A stretch of DNA of 64,000 bases from Ancylomarina euxina (GCF_003863355.1 NZ_QQWG01000004.1:62001-126000), one strand, 5' to 3'. Counted from the stretch's first letter, positions 56,402 to 63,994 are shown. Numbers and translations are program-made. Notes: a model not told the origin generated them from the sequence alone.

Positions 56402-57640
56402 TTAAAATTTGCGAAGTTTATTTTCAATATGTTCCATTTTCCAGATATGATACAGGAATTCATCCTTGGGAATTTGTTCTTCTCCTTCGCTGATTAATGT
56501 TTCCACATCAGACAACTGAGTGGAAGTCAATTCAGTATTTTTCATGATAGAATCTCTCTTTATACTGTATTTTTTGTGATTCAAATCCAATGTCAAGCCA
56601 TTTAAATGATCAAAATCGGTCACTGTAATTCTCTCATAGTTTAAAGTATGCCCATTCAAATTTCGAACAAAACCATTCGAATTAATGATTTCGGAATCTT
56701 CAGCCAAAGCATTGGCAATTTGAGAACGGAAGCCGGCCTTCTGAAAGCGATGTTTAAAATTGAAGGAACAATAATTAATTCCGATTTCAAGATGAGAATC
56801 ACTGGCATATTTAATCAATTCTAAAGCCATGATTTCCGATTCCAAAACAAGAGGTCGTTCGTCAGCAACATAAGTATAGTCCCTCTTTAAAAGTTTAGGG
56901 GCATTATATTTCGTCAGTCTAAGCTGATGCAGGTTCAGGTTACTCACACCCGCTTTTATCATCTCGGGCAAAAGCAATTTCATTCTTTCCAATTCCTCGG
57001 GAATAGCAGGAATTTCGATTGTCACATTTTCGATAATACCCTTTGCCATTCTTACTTTATCGAGACTAAAATCTGTTGCTCCTATATCGAATCTTATTTC
57101 GTTTAAACCCAGCGCTGCCAGTTTCTTCAACTTGATTTCGTCAACCAAAATGCCATTGGTATAAAGCCAAACATACAAATCGGGCGAACACTTCTTCCTC
57201 AGCTTCTTCAGAAAATCGATAACTCTATCGAACACTAAAAAAGGCTCCCCACCACTAAATCCAACGCCCTTAAACTTAAAATGATTAACATATTCAGCAT
57301 AGGCAGAAGCCGATTCGAAACTTAAACCTTGAGTCGAAGGCAGATCGTCGTGAGTTTGCGATGTGGGACAATAAAAGCAATTTGCATTGCATTTACCTGT
57401 TATAAACAAACAGCTCCAGAAGCCTGCCCCACATAACTTACAACCCTTCGAAATTTGTTTGTAAAAGGGTTTGGTATCCTTAAACAGCAAACTGTCTTTT
57501 GTAAACTCCAACAAGTCAGATCTTCGGCTTATTAGCTGTTCATCTCTGTAGGCATTATACCATCTAATTTGAGGGAATTCTATAAAATCCAGACTATTCC
57601 TATTTACAAGGATATTGTCATAAATATCTGAAGCTTCCAT
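56402..57640 (-). CDS. Radical SAM protein with extra N-terminal cysteines
   Basis: 412 aa. The [4Fe-4S] motif CNANCFYC (Cys84, 88, 91) is preceded by three more cysteines in CKLCGAGFWSC (67, 70, 77). The SAM-binding GGEP is in VGFSGGEPFLVFD. Later text (DLYVWLYTNGILVDE, LNEIRFDIGATDF, IEIPAIPEELERM, NLHQLRLTKYNAPKLL) is standard for a partial TIM barrel. The C-terminal ~60 residues are not a SPASM domain. No substrate peptide or partner gene lies next to it, so its reaction is unknown. Confidence 0.8.
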   Translation of the reverse strand: MEASDIYDNILVNRNSLDFIEFPQIRWYNAYRDEQLISRRSDLLEFTKDSLLFKDTKPFYKQISKGCKLCGAGFWSCLFITGKCNANCFYCPTSQTHDDLPSTQGLSFESASAYAEYVNHFKFKGVGFSGGEPFLVFDRVIDFLKKLRKKCSPDLYVWLYTNGILVDEIKLKKLAALGLNEIRFDIGATDFSLDKVRMAKGIIENVTIEIPAIPEELERMKLLLPEMIKAGVSNLNLHQLRLTKYNAPKLLKRDYTYVADERPLVLESEIMALELIKYASDSHLEIGINYCSFNFKHRFQKAGFRSQIANALAEDSEIINSNGFVRNLNGHTLNYERITVTDFDHLNGLTLDLNHKKYSIKRDSIMKNTELTSTQLSDVETLISEGEEQIPKDEFLYHIWKMEHIENKLRKF

Positions 57641-58395
57641 TGATACAATAATTTAAGTGAAATTAATATTACATAATGTGATAACACACAGCAATCAAAT
57701 CGTTCATTAGAAGAACCATTTGTTTCAAGTTGGAAATTCCACAAATACCTGCAAATTGTCGTAAATTGTTATCAATTATTTAAGACAAATTCATAGAATG
57801 AAAAATCTACAGAAAGAGTTATAAATTACAGTTCGGAAAAAATATACAAAAACATCAAACGGCCATCTAGGTTTAGATAGCCTTTAGAAAGGATATGTGT
57901 TATTGATTTTGTAGACATGATAGCAACAAATGTACACTTAATTTTAAATTGAAATCATAAAACAAATTAAATTTCACCCTTAATTTGCACATTCATATTA
58001 ATACGAAAACATCTAGCCTTATACCTCACATTACAAGGCGGTTACCAAATCGAACAGGATGCCTATTTTTCACCTCTTTTGAACAAGATCAGCCTTAGCT
58101 CCTTGGTCTTAATAAATCCCGCGACATAAAATCATAAGGCATTTATCTTATAATCAGATTAAGTTTATTTTTACGATTAGCAGTCGCCAAATTCGTTATA
58201 TTATAAGATCACATGCCTCACTTCTTCTTTTCGCACAAATATTTCACCGCTATTTTGACTAAAAAACAAAATGAAAGCGTAATCTTTGCAGAATAATTAC
58301 TGTAGCAAAATCAATTGCTGCAAAACAATAATTTGAGCTAAGCACCCAGTTTCTATTTGAGTTCAAACAAAAGAACAGGCTGTTCTTAAATATAT
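57641..58395. other. Long intergenic region, no gene seen
   Basis: 755 AT-rich nt between divergent genes. No frame above 60 codons and no strong hairpin or repeat stands out. It must contain both promoters; a small RNA cannot be excluded. Confidence 0.5.
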
Positions 58396-59103
58396 ATGAT
58401 GGAAGAAAATCAGCAAAAGACTAAAAAGATATCGACTAAATATCAACCCAAAGGACTGACCCTACTTTACGAAGATCAGGATATCATTGTCGTAAACAAG
58501 ATGAGTGGTCTTTTAACCATGGCAAGCGATAGGGAAAGAGAAAAAACAGCCTATTTCTTGCTAAGCAATTACGTTAAAAAAGGAAGTCCAAAATCCAAGA
58601 ATCGAGTATTTATTGTTCACCGATTAGATAAAGACACATCGGGTGTTCTGGTTTTTGCAAAAACGGAGAAAGCCAAATTCTTTCTTCAGGACGAATGGCA
58701 AAGTTTCAGCAAGAAATATGTAGCTGTAATAGAAGGTAAAATGCGTGAAAAAGAAGGGATCATTACTTCTTATTTGGCAGAGAATAGTATTCATCGTGTA
58801 TTCTCCGTTAGAAATGCAGACAAAGGCAAGTTTGCCAAAACAGGTTATAAGGTCGTTAAAGAATCTGAGCGATTTAGTTTAGTGAATATCCATTTGTTTA
58901 CGGGAAGAAAAAACCAAATTCGCGTGCATTTTTATGAACAAGGTTGTCCTGTGGCTGGAGACAAAATTTATGGCGAAAAGAGTGTTGGCATTAAACGTTT
59001 GGCTCTTCATTCTGCACAACTGACTATCAGACATCCTCATACCAAAAAGGAGATGACATTTGAGGCCAATACGCCCAGCTACTTTAAGCAGTTAATTAAA
59101 TAA
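58396..59103 (+). CDS. RluA-family pseudouridine synthase
   Basis: 235 aa. The catalytic motif HRLDKDTSGVLVFAKT (Asp78) and the KKYVAVIEGK, FTGRKNQIRVHF and GDKIYGE segments are characteristic. There is no S4 domain, so it is of the short RluA/RluC-lacking type and could act on 23S rRNA or tRNA. The alternative start at Met2 (58399) is equivalent. It is followed by a strong terminator at 59225-59260. Confidence 0.92.
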   Translation: MMEENQQKTKKISTKYQPKGLTLLYEDQDIIVVNKMSGLLTMASDREREKTAYFLLSNYVKKGSPKSKNRVFIVHRLDKDTSGVLVFAKTEKAKFFLQDEWQSFSKKYVAVIEGKMREKEGIITSYLAENSIHRVFSVRNADKGKFAKTGYKVVKESERFSLVNIHLFTGRKNQIRVHFYEQGCPVAGDKIYGEKSVGIKRLALHSAQLTIRHPHTKKEMTFEANTPSYFKQLIK

Positions 59104-59224
59104 AGCTAATAAATCAAAAAAAGATAGAACCACTAATGGATTTCGTCGATCTCGCAAGCTCGATTTTCACTGATTAACACAAATTAAAGTAAAGGTATTT
59201 CAAGCTATTGTATTCATAAGGAAC

Positions 59225-59260
59225 AAAACCCAATTCACGCTTGTGACTTGGGTTTTCTTT
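59225..59260 (+). terminator. Terminator of the pseudouridine synthase gene
   Basis: AAAACCCAATTCAC (59225-59238) / GTGACTTGGGTTTT (59243-59256), 13 of 14 paired, followed by CTTT. Confidence 0.85.
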
Positions 59261-59262
59261 AT

Positions 59263-59475
59263 CTATATCGTTTCGGGCTCGACAACAATCATATTTAAAC
59301 CTTGAATATCATCCTTCCAATTCTTAGGATAATTGATAATATAGTTGCTTATTCGTCTATATAACAATGGTTCGGTATGGTTTTGTAGATGTCTGATAAT
59401 GAGACTGTAATAGATTGTTTGTATTTCCAGAAACATCCTAGTTATAAGCAGTTTGCAAATCTTCTCATGTCTCAA
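59263..59475 (-). pseudogene. Fragment of a REP-associated tyrosine transposase
   Basis: A 70-codon frame contains RRISNYIINYPKNWKDD, matching the C-terminal end of RAYT transposases (compare NISDYIKNNPTKWTGDKF in the intact copy at 63416-63994). The preceding residues do not resemble the family and no HUH or catalytic Tyr is present, so this is only a remnant. It lies at the left border of the cassette region. Confidence 0.5.
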
Positions 59476-59646
59476 ATCTCATATCTCACGAACTATTGTA
59501 TAAGTCAGCATGACGTATAATGCGGTCATAATAATTGGCTTGCTAATTTTTTAGTATCTAATTGTTACTTACAACATTTATTTCTTTTGACGTTTGCAGT
59601 TTAAAGTTTACCCAATATTTTAGGGATTAGCATTCTTCTAGGGTAT

Positions 59647-59853
59647 TTATTTAATTGTTTTTTTTCTGAAAAACTGAACTAGTGAAACGATAATTAGAAC
59701 TAATAATACTGGTAAAATGATTACTAAATCCACTCGAATTATTGCACCGCCATACTCTTGAGATATTGCCCAATTCCACACATAAAATTCCCAAATTATA
59801 TAGGCTAGGAGTGCAAAAAAGGTTATGATTTGTATATTAGTTACTTTTTTCAT
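59647..59853 (-). CDS. Small membrane protein, cassette gene
   Basis: 68 aa with two hydrophobic segments (IQIITFFALLAYIIWEFYVW and LVIILPVLLVLIIVSLVQFF) and a lysine-rich end. No family recognised. Same strand as the other cassette genes; the palindrome at 59901-60050 precedes it. Confidence 0.6.
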   Translation of the reverse strand: MKKVTNIQIITFFALLAYIIWEFYVWNWAISQEYGGAIIRVDLVIILPVLLVLIIVSLVQFFRKKTIK

Positions 59854-59900
59854 TTTGTATCTTTTTAAATTAATAAGGTGAGTTTCTCTCTGAAATGTTC

Positions 59901-60050
59901 GTTAAGGCACATTGGATATGGTAAAGGATAGTATAAGAATAGTAGCCGACTGTCTGGCACTTTCTTTCAAGCTACAAGAAAGTCGAGATGGGCTGATCCT
60001 GAATTCACGACTGTTTCGGCTATTGTTTTTATACACTATTGGTCGTAGTT
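59901..60050 (-). repeat. attC-like long palindrome, unrelated type
   Basis: On the minus strand TATAAAAACAATAGCCGA near the gene end pairs with TCGGCTACTATTCTTATA about 85 nt on, at 15 of 18 positions. Inside lies ACTTTCTT / AAGAAAGT around a short loop. The far end reads GTGCCTTAAC, close to an RYYYAAC core with one extra T; the cassette next to it begins TTTAGGC. It follows the YdeI-like gene. Confidence 0.5.
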
Positions 60051-60051
60051 T

Positions 60052-60624
60052 TTATTTTTCATAGTATTTATCAATGCCGCCATAACCTTTGATCAGCTTG
60101 TTTTCTTTTGTCTTTTCAATGAAGTTATTCAAACGTTTATCAAATTCATCAGGTCTTTTTCTTGCACTATCAATGTAAGCAATTCTAATTCGTTTATATG
60201 GTTCTGAAAGAATCTGATAATTCTTCCAAACGGTCATATCTGATTTTAACTGCTTAATTATGTCTTTCGGAAAAACGAATTCTTGTTGAATTATTTTTAA
60301 AACTTCGGGCTTAATTGACTTGTGAATCAAGTCCTTTTCAATTAGCCATTTCAAGCGTTCTATATTGGGTTGTGAGAAAGTCGAGTTTTTTCTTCTTTTG
60401 CAAAATCTTTGAATTGTGGTCTCTTCGTTTAGTGATTTAACTGTACTGTCAATCCATCCAAAACAAAGTGCTTCTTCAACGGCGTCATTATACAAGATTC
60501 GTTTCTTTCCAGTCTTCTTTAAAGGATACTCCAACCAAATATCATTCTTAGTCTCAAAATTCTTTTCGAGCCACTTTCTCCATTCTATTCGTTCAATGAA
60601 GTATTTGGTTGTTATTTCGTTCAT
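60052..60624 (-). CDS. YdeI/OmpD-associated-family protein, cassette gene
   Basis: 190 aa. The N-terminal half IEWRKWLEKNFETKNDIWLEYPLKKTGKKRILYNDAVEEALCFGWID, including EALCFGWIDS, is the YdeI-family signature, followed by FCKRRKNSTFSQPNIERLKWL and the C-terminal AYIDSARKRPDEFDKRLNNFIE. The family is linked to bacteriocin protection in some reports; the mechanism is unclear. It is flanked by attC-like repeats, consistent with acquisition as a cassette. Confidence 0.85.
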   Translation of the reverse strand: MNEITTKYFIERIEWRKWLEKNFETKNDIWLEYPLKKTGKKRILYNDAVEEALCFGWIDSTVKSLNEETTIQRFCKRRKNSTFSQPNIERLKWLIEKDLIHKSIKPEVLKIIQQEFVFPKDIIKQLKSDMTVWKNYQILSEPYKRIRIAYIDSARKRPDEFDKRLNNFIEKTKENKLIKGYGGIDKYYEK

Positions 60625-60635
60625 TTCTTTAATGT

Positions 60636-60824
60636 GCCTAAAGGTCTTACTAAGTTGCGTGGGCGATTTCGAAGACTTACCCTTTCAATCCGCTCGAAAG
60701 CAAGCCGAGTAAAATTGTTTATATTTTTTGAACAAGCCAATTTAGTTGGCTTGCTGGTATTTCTTAATTGAACTAAGCTTTCAAACTGCACATCACCGCC
60801 CATGAAATTTAGCTTTTGTTAGAT
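60636..60824 (-). repeat. attC-like repeat 1
   Basis: 189 nt. On the plus strand it starts GCCTAAAGGTCTTACTAAG and TTGCGTGGGCGATTT and ends CCGCCCATGAAATTTAGC plus TTTTGTTAGAT. GTGGGCG near the left can pair with CGCCCAT near the right, and AGCAAGCC-type arms pair with GGCTTGCT inside. Minus-strand ends: ATCTAAC (60824-60818) and TTTAGGC (60642-60636). Confidence 0.7.
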
Positions 60825-61239
60825 GTATGTTCTTTATTTTATTTCTTTTAACTATGTATGTGATTAGAAATACAAGTAATAAATAAGGAGAATAGAAGAT
60901 ATAAAACAGAATAGCTTTTAGTGGCCATCCTATTCCCAACATGTTGGATTCAAGGCTTTTTACTCGTGCCATATTTTCTTTAGTCACATTCGTAAATCTG
61001 TCTGTATCGTTCCATGCATCAAAGTCATATCCGTAATGTGATAATAGAATTTTATTTGAGATGTCAGCCCACCATGCAAAAGCCAATACGATACTTGCTG
61101 TTATAATTAATCCTAGAGTTAAGTATGCTAAAAATGTATATTTTACATTTCGTTTATTTAATCTGTATAGAATTACAATTGGAGAAGCAATTAGTCCTCC
61201 GAGTCCAAGAAATGATATTATTTTAGTTAAGATCTCCAT
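60793..61239 (-). CDS. Three-helix membrane protein, cassette gene
   Basis: 148 aa with three hydrophobic segments (FLGLGGLIASPIVILYRL, YTFLAYLTLGLIITASIVLAFAWW, AILFYIFYSPYLLLVFLITYIV). The last ~10 residues (LTKAKFHGR) are encoded by the attC-like repeat, so the gene reads into it. The cassette starts with TTAGAT and ends with ATCTAAC, the complementarity expected of an integron cassette. Function unknown. Confidence 0.75.
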   Translation of the reverse strand: MEILTKIISFLGLGGLIASPIVILYRLNKRNVKYTFLAYLTLGLIITASIVLAFAWWADISNKILLSHYGYDFDAWNDTDRFTNVTKENMARVKSLESNMLGIGWPLKAILFYIFYSPYLLLVFLITYIVKRNKIKNIHLTKAKFHGR

Positions 61240-61272
61240 TTACTAATTATCGTGTTTTTGTCTATGAATTCT

Positions 61273-61441
61273 ATCTAATGGTCTTGCTAAGTTGCGTGGG
61301 CGATTTAAAAGAATTATCCTTTCAAACCGCGCGGAAACAAGCCGCATAAAAATCTTGGTGGCTTGCTGGCCCCGATGAGTCGGGGTTAATTGAACTAAAC
61401 TTTCGAACTGCTCGTTAACGCCCATGAAATTTAGCTTTTTT
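61273..61441 (-). repeat. attC-like repeat 2
   Basis: 169 nt, homologous to repeats 1 and 3 (left ATCTAATGGTCTTGCTAAG, right GCCCATGAAATTTAGCTTT). The internal loop is replaced by a CCCCGA-TGAG-TCGGGG hairpin (61370-61385), and the right end has lost the GTTRRRY core. Confidence 0.68.
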
Positions 61442-61995
61442 TATTTTGTCACAGCATACACTTGACATGCTTTCCCAGTGGAAGAATTATTAGTTTCAAT
61501 TTTGATTTTAATATTGGTTATTGATTTGGCAATAGTTTGATTCATAAAGATATTTTCAATTACGAAACAATGTTTTTTTTCACATTTCTTATCAAATTTA
61601 ATGTGTTCGTCTCCATGGTTTCCAATACCACAAGAGTCGATTAAGATAAACTTTGGTTCTAAAGACAAGATATAATCAAGAACTGGTTCGGATAAAAAAG
61701 TATTTGCTTTACCATATTCCTCTGTGCCATATCCATGTTTATTCAAAACATCAGTGTAAAGAATTAAAGCCTTACCTCGGATATTTATTTTATCTATATC
61801 TGATATTTTAGGCATATCGTTGAAGCAGTTTAATAAAACTGCTTCTAATTCATAATTTGCTTCTGAGGGTGAAAGTGTATAGCAATCAATATGTGTGCCA
61901 ATATGTCCTAAGGCGTTTACTGAGTCTGATTGTTTCTTTGCCCATAAATATGCAGGGTGCTCTGTAGAGAGTTCTAAATTTAATTTATGTATCAC
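61441..61995 (-). CDS. Cyclase/kynurenine-formamidase-family hydrolase, cassette gene
   Basis: 184 aa. The metal-binding HxGTHxD motif appears in LGHIGTHIDCYTLS, the family signature. Other elements: RGKALILYTDV, FLSEPVLDYILSLEPKFILIDSCGIG and the C-terminal CFVIENIFMNQTI. Members hydrolyse cyclic or amide substrates such as N-formylkynurenine or isatin, or act on other compounds; the substrate here is unknown. It is slightly shorter than the ~200-aa norm. Flanked by attC-like repeats. Confidence 0.8.
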   Translation of the reverse strand: MIHKLNLELSTEHPAYLWAKKQSDSVNALGHIGTHIDCYTLSPSEANYELEAVLLNCFNDMPKISDIDKINIRGKALILYTDVLNKHGYGTEEYGKANTFLSEPVLDYILSLEPKFILIDSCGIGNHGDEHIKFDKKCEKKHCFVIENIFMNQTIAKSITNIKIKIETNNSSTGKACQVYAVTK

Positions 61996-62018
61996 TTCTT
62001 TCCTTTTTTTAAAATTCT

Positions 62019-62205
62019 GACTAAAGGTCTTACTAAGTTGCGTGGGTGATTTAAAAGAATTATCCTTTCAAACCGCGCGGAAGCAAGCCGATTAAATTTG
62101 CTTATATTTTTTAACAACCAATTGAATTGGCTTGCTGGTGTTTCTTAATTGCACTAAACTTTCAAACTGCACATTGCCGCCCATGAAATTTAGCTTTTGT
62201 TAGGT
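62019..62205 (-). repeat. attC-like repeat 3
   Basis: 187 nt, closest to repeat 1. Plus-strand left end GACTAAAGGTCTTACTAAG; right end TTAGCTTTTGTTAGGT (62199-62205 core). On the minus strand the first core is ACCTAAC, a perfect RYYYAAC. The internal arms AGCAAGCC / GGCTTGCT flank a variable AT-rich loop. Confidence 0.7.
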
Positions 62206-62214
62206 GTAGTTTAC

Positions 62215-62637
62215 TTATTCAAATAAGTCTTCCTTATCCAAATTTTTAATTGATGATTTTCTTACGGAAAGATAATAAATCATATGTACAATTAGAAATA
62301 CAGACCAAATTAATGCTGTGATATAAATTGTATTGATGTTTTCATATTTTGATTCAAAACCAAATACAAACCAAAATATAGATATAATGTTGTGAGCTAA
62401 AAAAGTTGAAAGATGAAATCTAAATCCGATGTCATAAAATGGAAGATATTCATAATCTTTTCTACCAAAGAAACTTCCATTAATCCACATCAAAATGGCA
62501 TAAACAACTGCGGATATAATTACGGCAATAATAATTTTATTAGTTATTGACGTACTCAATCCTAATCTGAATATTATTGTAAGTACCACTGTTACAAGAG
62601 TGAATCTTAACAAATTGGGTGTTATTAGTGCTTTCAT
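62215..62637 (-). CDS. Integral membrane protein paired with a PadR regulator
   Basis: 140 aa with four hydrophobic stretches (LLRFTLVTVVLTIIFRLGL, IIIAVIISAVVYAILMWI, FLAHNIISIFWFVFGF, IYITALIWSVFLIVHMIYYL). No motif. It starts 2 nt after the PadR gene, so the two are coupled. It may be a target or effector of that regulator. It ends at attC-like repeat 3. Confidence 0.75.
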   Translation of the reverse strand: MKALITPNLLRFTLVTVVLTIIFRLGLSTSITNKIIIAVIISAVVYAILMWINGSFFGRKDYEYLPFYDIGFRFHLSTFLAHNIISIFWFVFGFESKYENINTIYITALIWSVFLIVHMIYYLSVRKSSIKNLDKEDLFE

Positions 62638-62639
62638 AA

Positions 62640-63008
62640 TTATTTGTTTAAAAGATTATTTATTTCATTAGAGAAGAACAGTTTGATATTCCTTTCGATA
62701 AATTTTTCAAGTAATTCAGTTCCCATTTTGGTCAAGTAGTAATATTTTCTGTCAGGTCCTTTATTCCCTTTTCTATTTTCAAACGATACCACGTCAATAT
62801 GTTCATATTTCCGTAAGTTTCTATAGAGGCTTTGTTCCTCACAATTGATTGTGCTTTGGGATTTAATTTCAATAAATTCCTTGATTTCGTCAACATATTT
62901 TTGTCCATCCTTTAATGCAAGGAATATCCATAAAGTAAGTTGTCCTTTTTTGTATGTTTCCTCCCAAGAAGAGAGCAAATCTGGTAATATTTCTTTTGTC
63001 ATAATCAA
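62640..63008 (-). CDS. PadR-family transcriptional regulator
   Basis: 122 aa winged-helix protein: GQLTLWIFLALKDGQKYVDEIKEFIE, the recognition region CEEQSLYRNLRKYEHIDVVSFENR and the wing GPDRKYYYLTKMGTELLEKF are PadR-like. It probably represses its own transcript, including the membrane gene 2 nt downstream. The start could be Met1 (63008) or Met3 (63002). A two-gene cassette would be unusual but known. Confidence 0.85.
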   Translation of the reverse strand: MIMTKEILPDLLSSWEETYKKGQLTLWIFLALKDGQKYVDEIKEFIEIKSQSTINCEEQSLYRNLRKYEHIDVVSFENRKGNKGPDRKYYYLTKMGTELLEKFIERNIKLFFSNEINNLLNK

Positions 63009-63369
63009 ATAGTATTATTCAACTTGTATAATACAAAGATATAATTATTTCTTTAATATCAAAATTTTAGTAATATTTCAAAGTTTTTGGGAAATTACAC
63101 CTACCGTATGTATAACATCAGTATTGATGTTATTTCTTATGTATCTTCTGAAAAAGTGTTGTTATCCCTCCAGTATGGGGATAACAACACCTCTACCTTA
63201 AAGTCTCTAAAATTAAGAATTAATCACATTAAACAGTATCTACAATTCAAGTAAAACGCCAAGTCTATTTAAAATAGAAACACTCTTTATAATTGAGATG
63301 ACGGTATTGGTGGAGATGCAATGTATTGCAAAAACGGTTATTGCCCAATTGTTTTGTGTTGTTGTGGTG
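63009..63369. other. Intergenic, palindrome-bearing
   Basis: No gene. It contains a 13-bp inverted repeat at 63156-63190 and precedes a REP-like palindrome at 63370. ACCTACC near 63097 resembles the missing start core (expected TTAGGT on the minus strand) of the PadR cassette. Confidence 0.5.
63156..63190. repeat. 13-bp inverted repeat
   Basis: GTGTTGTTATCCC (63156-63168) / GGGATAACAACAC (63178-63190), perfect arms, 9-nt loop. It could be a REP-like element or a terminator remnant. Confidence 0.6.
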
Positions 63370-63397
63370 GTTGAGACAAGGCATGCTTTGTCTGCAC
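63370..63397. repeat. REP-like palindrome, degenerate copy
   Basis: Resembles the perfect palindrome inside the transposase: (G)TTGAGACAAGGCATGC then TTTGTCTGCAC. It lies just downstream of the transposase stop codon (63416). Confidence 0.6.
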
Positions 63398-63415
63398 AGG
63401 GTATTCATTATTGGG

Positions 63416-63994
63416 TTATTCGTGAAATTTATCGCCGGTCCATTTGGTAGGATTATTTTTAATATAATCGCTAATGTTACGGAACGATTGGTCCTTACGA
63501 ATAATATGATCGTGAAATCGGGATTGCCATTCAAAATTGGGATGGATTTTACGGGCGTTTTTTGTTAATACAGATTTATATGAACCAATTATTGATGATA
63601 AGGATCCTTTACCCTGATTTTGGAATCGTTTTTCCCCCAATGTTTCGCATTGTGGTTGTGGTAGAGACAAGGCATGCCTTGTCTCTACGGTGCAATCATT
63701 ATTGGATTGTTCATCATCTGGTTTGTTGATTATAATGATCCCATGTACATGGTTTGGCATAACCACAAATTCACCCAATTCTACAAATGGAAAATGTTCG
63801 GGTATTTCTAGCCAATATTTGTTTGCCATATCACCAATTTCAGATAATTGCATGACCTGATTTGTAATTTCACCAAAATAATGTTCTCTGTTTTGTGTGC
63901 AAATGGTCACAAAATAGGCCGCATTGCTAGTATAATCCCAATTCTGTAAACGCGTCGTTTTAATCCGATATTTATTTTGGAATTTTTCAGTCAT
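63416..63994 (-). CDS. REP-associated tyrosine transposase (RAYT)
   Basis: 192 aa, complete, with the ATG at 63994. The HUH motif is in VVMPNHVHGIII (His82, His84) and the catalytic Tyr in SSIIGSYKSVLTK (Tyr139). The C-terminal FHDHIIRKDQSFRNISDYIKNNPTKW is the family end. RAYTs cut single-stranded DNA at REP palindromes. A perfect 28-bp palindrome (63661-63688) lies within the coding frame and encodes VETRHALSLP (residues 103-112); a degraded copy lies past the stop. Confidence 0.92.
   Translation of the reverse strand: MTEKFQNKYRIKTTRLQNWDYTSNAAYFVTICTQNREHYFGEITNQVMQLSEIGDMANKYWLEIPEHFPFVELGEFVVMPNHVHGIIIINKPDDEQSNNDCTVETRHALSLPQPQCETLGEKRFQNQGKGSLSSIIGSYKSVLTKNARKIHPNFEWQSRFHDHIIRKDQSFRNISDYIKNNPTKWTGDKFHE
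63661..63688. repeat. REP-like perfect palindrome inside the transposase gene
   Basis: 28-bp perfect palindrome, half-site GTAGAGACAAGGCA. It lies in frame in the transposase coding sequence, between the HUH motif and the catalytic tyrosine. Confidence 0.8.

Larger units (their letters stand above)
59476..63150 (-). mobile_element. Integron-like gene-cassette cluster (attC-like repeats, no integrase seen)
   Basis: Four or five units, each a short unrelated minus-strand gene followed by a long imperfect palindrome. Three palindromes (60636-60824, 61273-61441, 62019-62205) are homologous; one at 59901-60050 is unrelated in sequence. Repeat ends show RYYYAAC-like sites on the minus strand (ATCTAAC, ACCTAAC). 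Gene content (YdeI-like, cyclase family, PadR, small membrane proteins) is typical of chromosomal cassette arrays. No tyrosine recombinase of the IntI type lies in the window. The outer borders are approximate. Confidence 0.6.

Noticed and set aside
60621-61425. Small minus-strand frames inside the attC-like repeats (60621-60803 and 61243-61425)
   Set aside because: The two encode similar peptides only because the repeats are homologous; they are non-coding recombination-site-like DNA.
63265-63568. Frames of 80-89 codons on both strands over the transposase end
   Set aside because: Shadows of the RAYT gene and of the REP-like palindromes.
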